A DNA stretch of 28,987 nucleotides from Catenibacterium sp. co_0103 (GCF_004168205.1 NZ_RCYB01000024.1:1-28987), one strand, 5' to 3'; counted from the first letter of the stretch, positions 8,367 to 18,322 are shown. Made by a program: numbers and translations. The notes: generated by a model from the sequence alone, not told the origin.

Positions 8367-8397
8367 AAAAAAATCAGAGTTCATTAAGAACCCTGAT
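8367..8397 (-). terminator. Terminator of the maltose operon
   Basis: On the minus strand ATCAGGGTTC-TTAAT-GAACTCTGAT (one internal mismatch) is followed by seven T. It lies eight bases after the phosphorylase stop and closes the four-gene operon. Confidence 0.85.
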
Positions 8398-8405
8398 TGA
8401 GGAGA

Positions 8406-10673
8406 TTATTTTAATTTCCAGATATCTTCATTATACTGTGCAATAGTTCTATCACTAGAGAAGAAACCAGCTTTAGAGATATTAACTAACATCTTCTTAG
8501 CCCATGCTTTTCTATCTTTATAATCGTTGATAGCACGTACTTTAGTCTCAATATAGTCTCTTGCATCAAGTAAGGCCATAAACCAATCCTTGTATGACAT
8601 ATCATTATGTAATCTTTCAAGTAATTCCACATCACCGACTGATTTCATTTCATCACTGACAATAAAATCAACAAGTGTTCTTAATTCAGGATCATTATTT
8701 AAGATATCCTGAGGATGATAATCACCTTTCGCATAATGGTCAATAACTGTATCAGCTTTTGCGCCAAAGATATAAATATTATCGTCACCTACAAATTCAT
8801 GTATTTCGACATTGGCACCATCGTCAGTACCTAATGTGACTGCACCGTTCAACATGAATTTCATATTAGATGTACCAGATGCTTCTTTTGAAGCAAGGGA
8901 AATCTGTTCAGAGAAATCAGCAGCAGGAATAATAGATTCTGCATAAGTGACATTATAGTTTTCTACCATGACTACTTTTAAGTAAGGAGATACTTCTGGA
9001 TCATTGTCAATAAGCTGCTGCAGACAAAGGAGTGTATGGACGATATCTTTTGCGAGGATATAAGCAGGAGCTGCTTTTGCGCCAAAGATACATGTAATAG
9101 TATGTGCAGGCTTATGACCGACTTTAATCTGTAAGTACTGGTAGATGATATATAACACATTCATCTGCTGACGTTTATATTCATGTAATCTCTTAACCTG
9201 AACATCGAAGATAGAGGAAGGATCTAACTCAATACCTTCTTTTTCTTTGATTACGTTCGCAAGCTGTTTTTTCTTTTCCTGTTTGATTGTAAGTAGTTTA
9301 TTAAGAACTACTTCATCATCTAAATATTTCTGTAATTTCTCTAATTCACTTGCATCTTGTTTGTAGCCTTCACCAATTAAGCTATCAATCAAATCAGTTA
9401 ATTCTTCATTACATGATAATAACCATCTTCTAAATGTAATACCGTTTGTTTTGTTGTTGAAATGTGTTGGGTAAAGTTCATAGAAGTCATGTAATTCAGT
9501 ATTCTTTAAAATATCTGTATGAATAGAAGCCACACCATTGATAGAGAAACCAAAGTGGATATCCATATGTGCCATATGAACTAATTTATTATTATCAATG
9601 ATTGCGACTTTTTCATTTGTAGATCTTTCTTTCGCAACAGCATCTAATGCTTCAATAATAGGTACTAATTGAGGCACGATTTCTTCTAGATAAGACAATG
9701 GCCATTTTTCAAGTGCTTCTGCAAGAATAGTATGGTTTGTATAAGCACATGTTTTAGATGTAATATCAATAGCCTGCTTCATTGTAAGTCCTTCTTTCAT
9801 AAGAAGACGAATCAATTCAGGAATAACCATTGATGGATGTGTATCATTGATCTGGATACATACATGCTTATCTAAATCAGTAAAGCTGATTCCTTTACTC
9901 TTGATATCTTCAAGAATCATCTGTGCCCCATTAGATACCATGAAATACTGCTGGTAAATACGTAATTTACGACCTGCTTCATCACTATCATCTGGATAGA
10001 GGAATAAAGTTAAGTTACGCACAATATTTGATTTATCAAATGAAATACCATCATGTACCATTGATTCATCAACAGATGCAATATCAAATAAGTGTAATTT
10101 ATTCTTATTTCCTTTATAGCCTAATACGTCTAAATCATATAATTGAGACTTTAAAGAAAAGTCCTTAAATTCTACAGTATAATGTTTGTTTGTAGGAATG
10201 AGCCAAGAGTGATCATTAATCCAAGGGTTTGGTGTTTCGCACTGTTTGTTGTATTCAAATACCTGTTTGAATAAACCTAAATGATAATTAAGACCAACAC
10301 CATCACCAGATAGGTCTAAAGTTGCGATTGAATCTAAGAAACAAGCAGCTAATCGACCTAACCCACCATTACCGAGTGAAGGTTCAGCTTCTATTTCTTC
10401 AATTTCTTCTAAACTCTTTCCGTTTTCTTTGAATAATTCCTTTACTTCCTTACGAATACCTAAGTTGATTAAGTTATTACTCATGAGTTTACCAATTAAG
10501 AATTCAGCAGAGAAATAATAAACCTTACGATCACCTTCAATTGTCTTTTTATCATCAAGCAAGTCTTTTACAACACTTAATAATGCGATATAAGCTTGTT
10601 CATTAGAACAATCTTTTAATGATAAATTAAATAACTCCTGAACTCTTGTATTAATTAACGTCTTAACATCCAT
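8406..10673 (-). CDS. glgP: Glycogen/maltodextrin phosphorylase (GT35)
   Basis: This 755-residue PLP enzyme releases glucose-1-phosphate from the non-reducing end of maltodextrin or glycogen. Family signatures are [19 protein letters not shown] (from residue 97), the domain-linking [20 protein letters not shown], and the PLP site [14 protein letters not shown] with Lys605. It is about 40-60 residues shorter than the E. coli phosphorylases. AAAGGAG precedes the ATG. It is last in the operon behind malQ (14-base gap) with no glycogen-synthesis genes nearby, so maltodextrin is the likely substrate; a role in glycogen breakdown is not excluded. Confidence 0.93.
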   Translation of the reverse strand: MDVKTLINTRVQELFNLSLKDCSNEQAYIALLSVVKDLLDDKKTIEGDRKVYYFSAEFLIGKLMSNNLINLGIRKEVKELFKENGKSLEEIEEIEAEPSLGNGGLGRLAACFLDSIATLDLSGDGVGLNYHLGLFKQVFEYNKQCETPNPWINDHSWLIPTNKHYTVEFKDFSLKSQLYDLDVLGYKGNKNKLHLFDIASVDESMVHDGISFDKSNIVRNLTLFLYPDDSDEAGRKLRIYQQYFMVSNGAQMILEDIKSKGISFTDLDKHVCIQINDTHPSMVIPELIRLLMKEGLTMKQAIDITSKTCAYTNHTILAEALEKWPLSYLEEIVPQLVPIIEALDAVAKERSTNEKVAIIDNNKLVHMAHMDIHFGFSINGVASIHTDILKNTELHDFYELYPTHFNNKTNGITFRRWLLSCNEELTDLIDSLIGEGYKQDASELEKLQKYLDDEVVLNKLLTIKQEKKKQLANVIKEKEGIELDPSSIFDVQVKRLHEYKRQQMNVLYIIYQYLQIKVGHKPAHTITCIFGAKAAPAYILAKDIVHTLLCLQQLIDNDPEVSPYLKVVMVENYNVTYAESIIPAADFSEQISLASKEASGTSNMKFMLNGAVTLGTDDGANVEIHEFVGDDNIYIFGAKADTVIDHYAKGDYHPQDILNNDPELRTLVDFIVSDEMKSVGDVELLERLHNDMSYKDWFMALLDARDYIETKVRAINDYKDRKAWAKKMLVNISKAGFFSSDRTIAQYNEDIWKLK

Positions 10674-10687
10674 TCTTAAAATCTCCT

Positions 10688-12172
10688 TTAAATACGGTTT
10701 GTTTTTACTGTAATGTTACGCATTCGTTCCTTTAATGAATCATTAAAGGCATTCTTATCTAAACGCCACATCCAGTTATTACCTAAAGTATTAGGTTTAT
10801 TCATACGTGCTGTATTATCAAGTTTTAAGTAATCCTGCATTGGTACAATGCACTTATCACTTACACTTGCCATAATACAATCAATACTCATATCCACTAA
10901 TACAGTGTCATCATCACCATCATAGTGTAGATAGTCCTTCAACATCTGTCTTTCTTCAGGCAGAATATTCTTAAGCCATCCGAACATTGTTTCATTGTCA
11001 TGAGTTCCAGTATAAACAACTGAATTTTCTGTATAGTTATGAGGGAGGTAGTTGCTTGTACCAGAAGAATCACGTGAATCAAATGCGAATTCAAAGACCT
11101 TCATACCTGGATAACCACAATCAGCGACCATCTGTTTAACTGTATCAGTCAAATAACCTAAGTCTTCTGCAATTACATTGAGTTTTCCTAAAGACTCTTC
11201 AACTGTCTTAAATAAGTCATAGCCTGGACCTTTTTCCCAATGTCCATTTCTTGCAGTTGTATCACCATAAGGAATTGAGAAATATTCATCAAAACCTCTA
11301 AAATGGTCAATACGTACAACATCGTAAGCTTTCTTACAATATGCAATTCTCTGAATCCACCATGCATAACCTGTTTCTTTATGTTTCTTCCAATCATAAA
11401 GTGGATTACCCCAAAGCTGTCCATCAGCAGAGAAACCATCAGGTGGTACACCTGCAACTGCAGTTGGTTTTACTTCATGATCTAGCTGGAATAATTCTGG
11501 CTGTCCCCATACATCAGATGAATCATATGCGACATAGATAGGAATATCACCAATGATTTCTATCCCTTTACTATTCGCATAATCCTTTAATGCATACCAT
11601 TGTTTCCATACATAGTACTGTAAGAACTTATGGTAATTAATGTCATCACTTAGTTCGTTACGTTTTTCAGTAAGAAACGCATCATTTCTTAAACGTAATT
11701 CTAAAGGCCAATTTTCCCAGCTTTGATTATCATAAGATGCTTTTATTGCCATAAATAATGCATAATCTTCTAGCCACCATGCATTGTCCTTACAGTAAGC
11801 TTTAAAATCTTCATTATCAGTAATATGTGAATTCTCATAAGCTTTCTTTAATAATGCATATCTATTTTCATAAAGATAAGAATAATCAACATAATCACTG
11901 TTTATATCTGCCTCTGGTAAATCTTCTTCCTTTAAATAACCACATTTCACAAACTCATCTAAAGAAATAAAATATGGGTTACCTGCAAAAGTAGAGAATG
12001 ACTGATAAGGTGAATCACCATAACCAGTAATACCTAAAGGGAGAATCTGCCAATATGTTTGTTTAGCTTCTACGAGATCATCTACAAACTTATAAGCAGC
12101 TTCATCAAAACAACCAATACCATACTTACTAGGTAAAGATGATACGGATAATAACACACCACTTTTTCTCAT
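10688..12172 (-). CDS. malQ: 4-alpha-glucanotransferase (amylomaltase, GH77)
   Basis: This 494-residue enzyme transfers 4-alpha-glucan segments between maltooligosaccharides and releases glucose. Diagnostic motifs are [28 protein letters not shown] with the nucleophile Asp, VIAEDLG with the acid/base Glu, and [11 protein letters not shown] with the third Asp. Length is normal for the bacterial family. Its ATG overlaps the TGA of the upstream mapP-like gene (ATGA), which indicates translational coupling, and GGAGG lies before it. With the downstream phosphorylase it would convert maltose to glucose plus glucose-1-phosphate. Confidence 0.94.
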   Translation of the reverse strand: MRKSGVLLSVSSLPSKYGIGCFDEAAYKFVDDLVEAKQTYWQILPLGITGYGDSPYQSFSTFAGNPYFISLDEFVKCGYLKEEDLPEADINSDYVDYSYLYENRYALLKKAYENSHITDNEDFKAYCKDNAWWLEDYALFMAIKASYDNQSWENWPLELRLRNDAFLTEKRNELSDDINYHKFLQYYVWKQWYALKDYANSKGIEIIGDIPIYVAYDSSDVWGQPELFQLDHEVKPTAVAGVPPDGFSADGQLWGNPLYDWKKHKETGYAWWIQRIAYCKKAYDVVRIDHFRGFDEYFSIPYGDTTARNGHWEKGPGYDLFKTVEESLGKLNVIAEDLGYLTDTVKQMVADCGYPGMKVFEFAFDSRDSSGTSNYLPHNYTENSVVYTGTHDNETMFGWLKNILPEERQMLKDYLHYDGDDDTVLVDMSIDCIMASVSDKCIVPMQDYLKLDNTARMNKPNTLGNNWMWRLDKNAFNDSLKERMRNITVKTNRI

Positions 12173-12972
12173 AAACTATCCTCCATAAATAATCCAAAAT
12201 GATCAGAAACTACATCTTCATGTGTACCATCAAATACAACATGATGGCTTTTTACATGTTCTTTTTTATTACACCAGATATAATCAATACGCATACCATC
12301 TACTGCTTCATCCCATCCGTCTATTTTACCCTGAGCAGTAAAACGACCTTGGACATCATCAGCCTCGTCACGTGTATCAAACCACCCATCTTCTTTAATA
12401 GTCTCATAACTTTGGTTTGGAATAAGATCAGGTGCATTGAAATCTCCTGCTAAGTAAACAGGGACTTCTTTATTCGCCACAACATTGAGCTTATGCCATT
12501 GGTTGATGAAAGGTTCCTCATTATCATTCCACCATCCTAAATGGGCTGTATAAACCCAAAAATGTGTGTTTTCTTTTACTATTTCTACTCCAAGAGAATT
12601 ACGTTTCTTCCAGAACGTATAATCATTGGTTTGCGTCAATAAAGTATTTTCACTATTCACAATTGGGTACTTAGAGAAGATAGCTACACCTTCATCAAAC
12701 TTGCCATAACCTACTTTAACTGGTATATAGTTCCAATAGTATTGATCACCAAGTAATTGGCTTAATCCAAGTGCATAATTGTCTTCTTTAATAATGTCTC
12801 TACCGACATAAGATTTGTCGGTAGAGACACTTTTTGCAGTCATACTTTGATTGACTTCTTGTAAACAAATGACATCAACATCATGATTCAGAATAAAATT
12901 CGCAATTGTCTGGAGCTTATTCTTTTCATCACATTCACTGAGTGAATGTGTGTTAAGTGTCATGAGCTTCAT
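12169..12972 (-). CDS. mapP: Maltose-6'-phosphate phosphatase (EEP family, MapP-like)
   Basis: The protein has 267 residues and belongs to the endonuclease/exonuclease/phosphatase fold. Metal and catalytic motifs are all present: LNTH (Asn7), LQEVN (Glu39), TAHLG (His144), AGDFNAPD (Asp177/Asn179) and SDHFG (Asp257/His258). In Enterococcus faecalis the homologue next to the maltose PTS dephosphorylates maltose-6'-phosphate inside the cell. Position directly behind a maltose-type PTS (two bases from its stop) and in overlap with malQ strongly favours the same role here, rather than DNA repair. The ribosome site is weak (TTAGGT), consistent with coupling to the PTS gene. Confidence 0.82.
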   Translation of the reverse strand: MKLMTLNTHSLSECDEKNKLQTIANFILNHDVDVICLQEVNQSMTAKSVSTDKSYVGRDIIKEDNYALGLSQLLGDQYYWNYIPVKVGYGKFDEGVAIFSKYPIVNSENTLLTQTNDYTFWKKRNSLGVEIVKENTHFWVYTAHLGWWNDNEEPFINQWHKLNVVANKEVPVYLAGDFNAPDLIPNQSYETIKEDGWFDTRDEADDVQGRFTAQGKIDGWDEAVDGMRIDYIWCNKKEHVKSHHVVFDGTHEDVVSDHFGLFMEDSL

Positions 12973-12974
12973 AT

Positions 12975-15107
12975 TTATTTACCTAAGGCATCATTGATAT
13001 CTGACTTAAGAACATCGGCTTTAGGTCCATAAACTGCCTGAACACCGTTATCCTTCTTAAGGAGACCCTTTGCGCCTTCCTTCTTCCAAGCATCAACATC
13101 AGCAACTTTATTGACATCATTAACTGTAACTCTTAAACGAGTCATACATGCATCAACTAACTGAATATTATCTCTACCACCAAGTAAGTTGATGATTGCT
13201 TCAACCTGAGCACTACCTTCATGTGCTGTAGAAGCTTCATCACTTTCCATATCATCATAGTTACCAAGTCTACCTGGTGTCGCAAAGTTAAACTTCTTGA
13301 TCATGAAGTTTGCAACGAAATAACCAACTACTGCGAATACTACACATGCAATAACGAAATTAATAACATCACCAAGTAATCCTGCTTGAACTGCCATAGG
13401 AACACGAGTTAAGAATTCGATATTACCAAATGAATGAACTCTTAAATGAACAATATCAGCTGCTGCGAAAGCTAAACCTTGAAGTACTGCATAAACACCA
13501 TATAGTGGAACTGCTGCGAACATAAACATGAATTCTAGAGGTTCAGTAACACCTGTTAAGAAAGTTGCAATGAATGTAGAAATAAACATTGATTTATATT
13601 TAAGCTGTTTATCTTTATCGACATTCTTATACATTGCATAAGCGAAACCAGCTAATAGACCAGTTGCACCAATCATCTGACCTACTTTGAAACGAGCAGG
13701 TGTAACTGTTGTTAATAAGTGAGTGTAAGCTGTCATGTTTCCAGCTTTCTTTAAGTTAATTAAATCTGTAACCCAAGCTAACCATAATGGATCCTGACCG
13801 AATACTTTTGTACCCTTCTGTAAACCAGTCATGATAGTATATGTACCACCAAATGAAGTGTAGTTAACTGGAATAGTTAACATATGATGTAAACCAAATG
13901 GTAATAATAGACGTTCTAACATACCATATAAGAATGGGGCAATGATTGGCGCTGTTTTACTAGAGTTTGCAAGCCAAACACCAAAGCTATTGATACCACC
14001 CTGAACAAATGGCCATACAATTGACATTACAACTGCGATAACAACTGAATGAACAATAACCATTAATGGAACGAAACGTTTACCATTGAAGAATGATAAG
14101 CAATCAGGTAATTTACGGAAGTTATAGTATTTGTTGTAAACAATACCACCAACGAAACCAGCAATAATACCTACAAAGACACCCATATTAAGTGCTGCAG
14201 ATCCTAGAACTGTTGTGAAATAGTTGGCAACTGGAATCTTTGCACCAAATAATGTATGTGTATAAATGACTTTACTACTATTAACCATATCGGCTGTAAC
14301 ACCAAAGATTGTACCTGTGATGTTATTGATTAAGATAAATGCGATAACGGCAGCAAATGCACCTCCAGCACGATCTTTAGCCCAGTTACCACCAATGGCA
14401 GCTGCGAATAAGATATGTAGGTTGTTGATAACTGCCCAACCAATCTGTTCCATTACAGAACCAACAGTCATAACAAATGCAACATCTGCACCAAACATCT
14501 GGAATACTTTACCTAATGAAATCATTAAACCAGCAGCAGGCATTACTGCGATAACTGTCATTAAGGCTTTACCTAACTTCTGTAAGAAGTCGAAGTTAAT
14601 TCCTTTTTTCTTCTTCTTTTCAGGTGCTGCTTTAGGAGCTGCTACATCTTCAAGAACAAGCATCTCATCCTTCACATTATGAGCACCTTTCTTTAAGACA
14701 ATCTTCTTACCTTTAAGATCATCTTCTTTAGTAAATACGAATGGAGTCATTGTATTGACACCTTTAGATTTAAAGAAATCTAAATCTCCTTCAAACAATA
14801 AATCTCCTTTTTCAACTGTCTGTCCTTCTTTTACATGCCAAGTAAAACCTTCACCCTGATACTGAACTGTATCTAATCCAAAGTGAATTAAGATTTCAAT
14901 ACCATCATCTGTCACAAGACCAACTGCATGTTTAGTAGGTGCAACCATTTTTACTACACAGTTGTCTGGTGCATATACTTTTCCATCTTCTGGAATGATA
15001 GCACATCCGTCTCCCATCATCTTTTCTGAAAATACAGAATCTGGGACATCAGTAATTGGTACTACTTTACCCTTGAGGGGCATACATAAAACTTTTCCCT
15101 TACTCAT
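12975..15107 (-). CDS. malT: Maltose/glucose-type PTS permease EIIACB
   Basis: The protein has 710 residues in the order IIA-IIC-IIB. The IIA-Glc domain (about 1-145) has the phosphohistidine in ILIHFGLDT (His75) with partner His60. The IIC domain (about 170-620) has multiple membrane helices and the MalT-like segment LLPFGLHHMLTIPVNYTSFGG. The C-terminal IIB domain (about 635-710) has the phosphocysteine in DACMTRLR (Cys654). It takes up and phosphorylates a glucoside; the adjacent mapP-like, malQ and phosphorylase genes point to maltose. AAGGAGG precedes the ATG. It is the first gene of the operon and divergent from a LacI-family gene. Glucose uptake as a second substrate is possible. Confidence 0.9.
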   Translation of the reverse strand: MSKGKVLCMPLKGKVVPITDVPDSVFSEKMMGDGCAIIPEDGKVYAPDNCVVKMVAPTKHAVGLVTDDGIEILIHFGLDTVQYQGEGFTWHVKEGQTVEKGDLLFEGDLDFFKSKGVNTMTPFVFTKEDDLKGKKIVLKKGAHNVKDEMLVLEDVAAPKAAPEKKKKKGINFDFLQKLGKALMTVIAVMPAAGLMISLGKVFQMFGADVAFVMTVGSVMEQIGWAVINNLHILFAAAIGGNWAKDRAGGAFAAVIAFILINNITGTIFGVTADMVNSSKVIYTHTLFGAKIPVANYFTTVLGSAALNMGVFVGIIAGFVGGIVYNKYYNFRKLPDCLSFFNGKRFVPLMVIVHSVVIAVVMSIVWPFVQGGINSFGVWLANSSKTAPIIAPFLYGMLERLLLPFGLHHMLTIPVNYTSFGGTYTIMTGLQKGTKVFGQDPLWLAWVTDLINLKKAGNMTAYTHLLTTVTPARFKVGQMIGATGLLAGFAYAMYKNVDKDKQLKYKSMFISTFIATFLTGVTEPLEFMFMFAAVPLYGVYAVLQGLAFAAADIVHLRVHSFGNIEFLTRVPMAVQAGLLGDVINFVIACVVFAVVGYFVANFMIKKFNFATPGRLGNYDDMESDEASTAHEGSAQVEAIINLLGGRDNIQLVDACMTRLRVTVNDVNKVADVDAWKKEGAKGLLKKDNGVQAVYGPKADVLKSDINDALGK

Positions 15108-15162
15108 ATTCTTTCCTCCTTCTAATAAGGTTATGTCTTACTCCCTTTTTCTTACAAATTCT

Positions 15163-15190
15163 ATTTTAATGATTGTAAACACTTACACAA
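15163..15190 (-). promoter_or_regulatory. Promoter of the maltose PTS operon
   Basis: On the minus strand TTGTGT (15185-15190) and TAAAAT (15163-15168) are 16 bases apart, about 55 bases before the PTS start codon. The spacer contains the cre-like dyad described next. Confidence 0.55.
15174..15187 (-). promoter_or_regulatory. cre-like / LacI-type operator in the maltose promoter
   Basis: TGTAAGTGTTTACA (minus strand) has perfect TGTAA/TTACA arms. It matches the CcpA consensus TGNAARCGNWWWCA except that the central C is T. Placement between -35 and -10 suits repression, either by CcpA or by the divergent LacI-family protein. A similar element lies at 23395-23408. Confidence 0.6.
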
Positions 15191-15231
15191 TAGGAATTAT
15201 GCAACAAAGCAGGGTATTTACGCATATATTA

Positions 15232-15245
15232 TGCAAATATTTGCA
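15232..15245. promoter_or_regulatory. Perfect palindrome TGCAAATATTTGCA, likely LacI-family operator
   Basis: This 14-bp perfect dyad lies midway in the 191-base divergent region, about 30 bases before the TATAAT (15275-15280) of the LacI-family gene. It resembles the A/T-flanked TGCAAA...TTTGCA operators of MalR-type regulators, but lacks the usual central CG. It may control both directions. Confidence 0.55.
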
Positions 15246-15298
15246 CAACTATAGCGCAACCAAACAATAATGAGTATAATAAAAGAGAGGTGATTTAA

Positions 15299-16315
15299 AT
15301 GAGTATCACAATTAAAGATATTGCGAAAAAAGCAGGGGTATCTCCATCTACTGTATCTCGTACAATTAATAATCATTATTCAATTAGTGAAGAAACGAAA
15401 GAAAAAGTACGTAAAGTAATGGATGAACTCGGTTATGTATATGATAAATCACATATTAAGAAACATGATGTTGGTGTCGTCTTTCCACGTTCTATGGTAG
15501 ATGTCTATGAGAATCCATTCTATCTAGAAATAGTAAGAGGTATTAGTTATATATGTAATAAAGGGCGTTATAGTCTTCATATTATTACTGGTGCCGATAC
15601 GAGAGAGATGAAAACAAGTATGGAAATTGCGAATTGTGAAGGATATATCTTCCTAAATACGAAAATTGAATCTTCTGTGACAGATTATTTAAGAGAACGT
15701 ATGATTCCTTATATTATGATTGGTAAACCACCAATGAATTCCATTACATCAGTCAGTGTAGATACAGATAATATCCAGGCAGGCTATGAGGCAGTGAAAT
15801 ACTTATTAAAAAAAGGACATCAAAAGATTGGTTATATTGGTGAGAAAAAAGATGTGCAGTATTCTATAGATCGACGTCTTGGCTATATACAAGCTTTATC
15901 AGAAGCAGGCTATGAAATAAAAGAAGACTATATTAAGAATCTTTCTTCAAGCTATTCCTATAACCCCAATGAAATACTTGAATTATTAAGAAGTGATGAC
16001 TGTCCGAGTGCCTTTGTGGTATGTGATGATATTTATGCAGTCATTATGGTGAGACTAATTACTGAAGTAGGAAAGAAAGTACCTGATGATATTTCTATTG
16101 TGAGCTTTAATAATTCTATCTTTGCACGTTTCTCAGAACCACCACTGACTTCTATTGATGTAAGCCCAAATCAGTTAGGCATGGAAGCAGTAGTCCAACT
16201 TATTAAACATATAGAAACACCTACCATGTTTGCGACACGCTCAATTGTGCCATTCACAATACGTAAAAGACAAAGTGTAAAAGAAATGAATAAAGAGGCT
16301 GTAACGAATAGATAG
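15299..16315 (+). CDS. LacI-family regulator (MalR-like)
   Basis: The protein has 338 residues. The N-terminal LacI helix-turn-helix is TIKDIAKKAGVSPSTVSRTINNH (about 3-25) with the hinge near residues 45-58; the rest is a periplasmic-binding-protein-like effector domain, ending with IVPFTIRKRQS. GAGGTGA lies five bases before the ATG. It is divergent from the maltose operon, so it probably represses or tunes that operon. The last six codons and the stop (EAVTNR*) fall inside a 13-bp sequence that recurs inverted at 16944-16956, the far end of an IS remnant. The native C-terminus therefore appears to have been replaced by an insertion, probably with little effect because the domain is complete. 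Confidence 0.88.
   Translation: MSITIKDIAKKAGVSPSTVSRTINNHYSISEETKEKVRKVMDELGYVYDKSHIKKHDVGVVFPRSMVDVYENPFYLEIVRGISYICNKGRYSLHIITGADTREMKTSMEIANCEGYIFLNTKIESSVTDYLRERMIPYIMIGKPPMNSITSVSVDTDNIQAGYEAVKYLLKKGHQKIGYIGEKKDVQYSIDRRLGYIQALSEAGYEIKEDYIKNLSSSYSYNPNEILELLRSDDCPSAFVVCDDIYAVIMVRLITEVGKKVPDDISIVSFNNSIFARFSEPPLTSIDVSPNQLGMEAVVQLIKHIETPTMFATRSIVPFTIRKRQSVKEMNKEAVTNR
16294..16306 (+). repeat. IS terminal inverted repeat, copy inside the lacI-family 3' end
   Basis: AGAGGCTGTAACG is the exact reverse complement of 16944-16956. The next eight bases also match at five positions. It encodes the EAVT of the LacI-family C-terminus. Confidence 0.6.
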
Positions 16316-16366
16316 TATTTACTACTACCTTGAGCGTTATAGCTCTTTTTCATATATCTCAACCCA

Positions 16367-16403
16367 AAAAGGTTATTCACTACTGCATGGTGAATAACCT
16401 TTT
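16367..16403. terminator. Strong bidirectional hairpin after the LacI-family gene
   Basis: AAAAGGTTATTCAC and GTGAATAACCTTTT form a 14-bp perfect stem around a 9-base loop, with T runs on both strands. It can end transcription of the LacI-family gene and insulate the IS remnant. A weaker GAGC/GCTC hairpin with a T run lies just before it (16332-16350). Confidence 0.75.
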
Positions 16404-16454
16404 CATATTTCAGACGCACTTAAAAAGAACCTGCCCATTTCCTAAAAAATTTTA

Positions 16455-16909
16455 TCAGCAGATAAACAATCTGAGCATCTCCTTGACCTGTTTCATCTGG
16501 TTTTCTTCTGTTTCCTTGATTCTCTTCTTCAGTTTCTGGTATTATGTCCCATTGAAACAAGGTAGATCTCCATCTGAACATTGTCATGTCCTCTTCTATA
16601 GAGTCTGTCATAACCCATATTCTCCTTAAGATCACCAAAAGTTCCTTCTGCTTCATTATCTCTCTTGAACATGAGTTTCTTGCCTTCTTCGCTTGTGACA
16701 TTTTTTCTTACTTCCTTATGAAACTCATCAAGTTCCTTGCAGTAGTTTATGCTTCTTCCAATTCTGGATTTAGTGCATCTTGATCTGAATGGACAGCCCT
16801 CACAGTGATGATTTATTAGTTTTATATTATTACGTGCATATTCGCCCCTTATATCAGTAGTTACCTTATCCACCTCAAACTCATGACCAGCAGGACTTCG
16901 ATCCGCCTT
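16455..16909 (-). pseudogene. IS1182-family transposase, C-terminal fragment with frameshift
   Basis: About 150 C-terminal residues of a DDE transposase remain. The zinc-like CEGCPFRSRC region and FKRDNEAEGTFGDLKENMGYDRLYRRG, which contains the last catalytic Glu, are typical of IS1182-type (DDE_Tnp_1_6) enzymes. The frame starts straight after a TAA (16910-16912), so about two thirds of the protein is deleted. After MGHN the frame is lost: one missing A near 16540 turns the expected IRKLKKRIKETEEN into TRN-stop, and the true tail continues in another frame to the TGA at 16455. It is not functional. Confidence 0.82.
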
Positions 16910-16943
16910 TTACTGTTTCTGAAACTATAATTAGTTATTTACC

Positions 16944-16956
16944 CGTTACAGCCTCT
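16944..16956 (-). repeat. IS terminal inverted repeat, transposase 5' side
   Basis: CGTTACAGCCTCT is the exact inverted copy of 16294-16306 and lies 35 bases upstream of the surviving transposase frame. The rest of 16957-17031 is AT-rich and shows no gene. Confidence 0.6.
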
Positions 16957-17031
16957 CATAGGCTAGAAGGATTCACAAGAATAAAGTAAAACATTTATTT
17001 ATTATCTTATATGCATTCAAATCATTTATAT

Positions 17032-18206
17032 TTACAATTTTAACCATTCTTCAATATCAATTATTTTTACACCTTCATACTGATATTCATCATGATGTGT
17101 GTTAGCCAATAAGATTTTAGGATATGCATCTTGTATTTCTAATAGTGAAGTAACTTCTCTATCGAAAGTTTTCTGATTCGAAATATCATCACTTACTTGA
17201 AAATAAATCTTCTCATTTTGTTTTATAGCCACAAAATCAACTTCTTTTTTATAAAGTTTACCAACATAAACTTCATACCCTCTTCTAAGCAATTCAATCG
17301 CAACGATATTTTCATATACTCTGCCATAGTCCATGTTTTTTGTTCCTATAATAGCATATCTGAAAGAATGGTCAGACAAGTAATACTTATCATTTGTTGC
17401 CAAATATTTTTTCCCTTTTATATCATACCTTCTAACTTTGTAAAACAAGTATGAATCTTTCAAATATTGCATATACAATTTTATAGTCTTATCTGTTATT
17501 TTAATATTAGCATTTGCTAATGATTTAGATATATTATTAGCTGATGTCAAAGAACTAATGTTATCCATCATAAAGTACGCTAAATCATGAATAACTTCTT
17601 TGTTTCTCATCGAATATTTATTAGTTATGTACCTTATAATAAGCGTCTCAAAAACATCTCGTATGTATTTATACTTATCATCTTGTTCACGATAAAGCAA
17701 AGTTCCAGGCATTCCACCTTCTCTCACGTATCTATCAAGTGAATACTGCCCAGCATAATATTTTAGACATTCTTTATAAGAAAAAGGAAATATTTCTATT
17801 TCATACGTTCTACCGGTAAATAAAGTAGCCAAATCACTACTTAATAGAAATGCATTCGAACCAGTAATATAAATATCATATTTCATACTACTATGTAGAC
17901 TATTTATGACTTCCTCAAAGCCACTGCACATTTGAACTTCATCTATACATAATTATTCTTGTTAGATTTATATTGACCTTCTATATAATTATTTAATGCA
18001 TGGTACTCTAAATACGGCTCTGCACTTAAAGAATTGAAATCAACAAAAATAATATTCGCGTCTTTATCAGTTTGATTTATATATTCCATAAATTGTAGTA
18101 ACAGACATGATTTTCCAGATCTTCTAATACCCGTAATCACTTTAATATCAGGAGTTCCAATTACATTAATAATTTTTGTTAAATAGTTTCTTTCTAAAAG
18201 TTTCAT
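17032..18206 (-). pseudogene. DUF4143 AAA+ ATPase, frameshifted at Walker B
   Basis: Two frames together give a ~390-residue ATPase of the AAA_14/DUF4143 type, the usual length. The first part (18206 to 17943) starts MKLLERNYLTKI, has the Walker A motif GIRRSGKS, and runs into a TAG after NNYV. The second part (to 17032) resumes exactly at the Walker B (IDEVQMCSGFEE) and carries TGSNAFLLS and the C-terminal DUF4143 nuclease-like region with EVDFVAIK. A loss of one or four bases near 17945-17955 explains the break. GGGTGA lies six bases before 18206, with a TATAAT just upstream. The family is common in gut bacteria and its role is poorly known. It has no link to the sugar genes around it. Confidence 0.8.
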
Positions 18207-18233
18207 TTCATTCACCCACATATATTATACCTT

Positions 18234-18276
18234 CTTATTCCGAAAAAATGAATTATTTTCAATTTTTCGGAATAAG
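18234..18276. repeat. 19-bp inverted repeat upstream of the DUF4143 gene
   Basis: The arms CTTATTCCGAAAAA (18234-18247) and its exact complement (18263-18276) extend inward by four more matching bases after one mismatch, giving 18 of 19 matches around a 5-base loop. The inner arm reaches the -35 zone of the TATAAT that serves the ATPase gene. No T run follows on either strand, so it is more likely an operator or an element end than a terminator. Confidence 0.6.
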
Positions 18277-18322
18277 ATTCAACCTTGATTTAACATATAT
18301 ATTCGTAAAGTCTATAACACGC

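Larger units (their letters stand above)
16294..16956. mobile_element. Internally deleted IS1182-like insertion sequence
   Basis: A 13-bp perfect inverted repeat (AGAGGCTGTAACG at 16294-16306, CGTTACAGCCTCT at 16944-16956), with partial similarity continuing inward, brackets the transposase fragment at 16455-16909. The element is about 660 bp, compared with roughly 1.6-1.8 kb for intact members, because about two thirds of the transposase is missing. No clear target-site duplication is seen. The family call rests on the transposase C-terminus; the ends were found by eye. Confidence 0.6.

Noticed and set aside
12169..12972. EEP-family gene as a DNA repair exonuclease (ExoA-like)
   Set aside because: Operon position between a maltose PTS and malQ and the match to MapP proteins make sugar-phosphate phosphatase far more likely.
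14266..14682. 138-codon open frame on the plus strand inside the PTS gene
   Set aside because: It is antisense to the well-conserved IIA-IIC junction, its composition mirrors the sense codons, and no ribosome site is seen.
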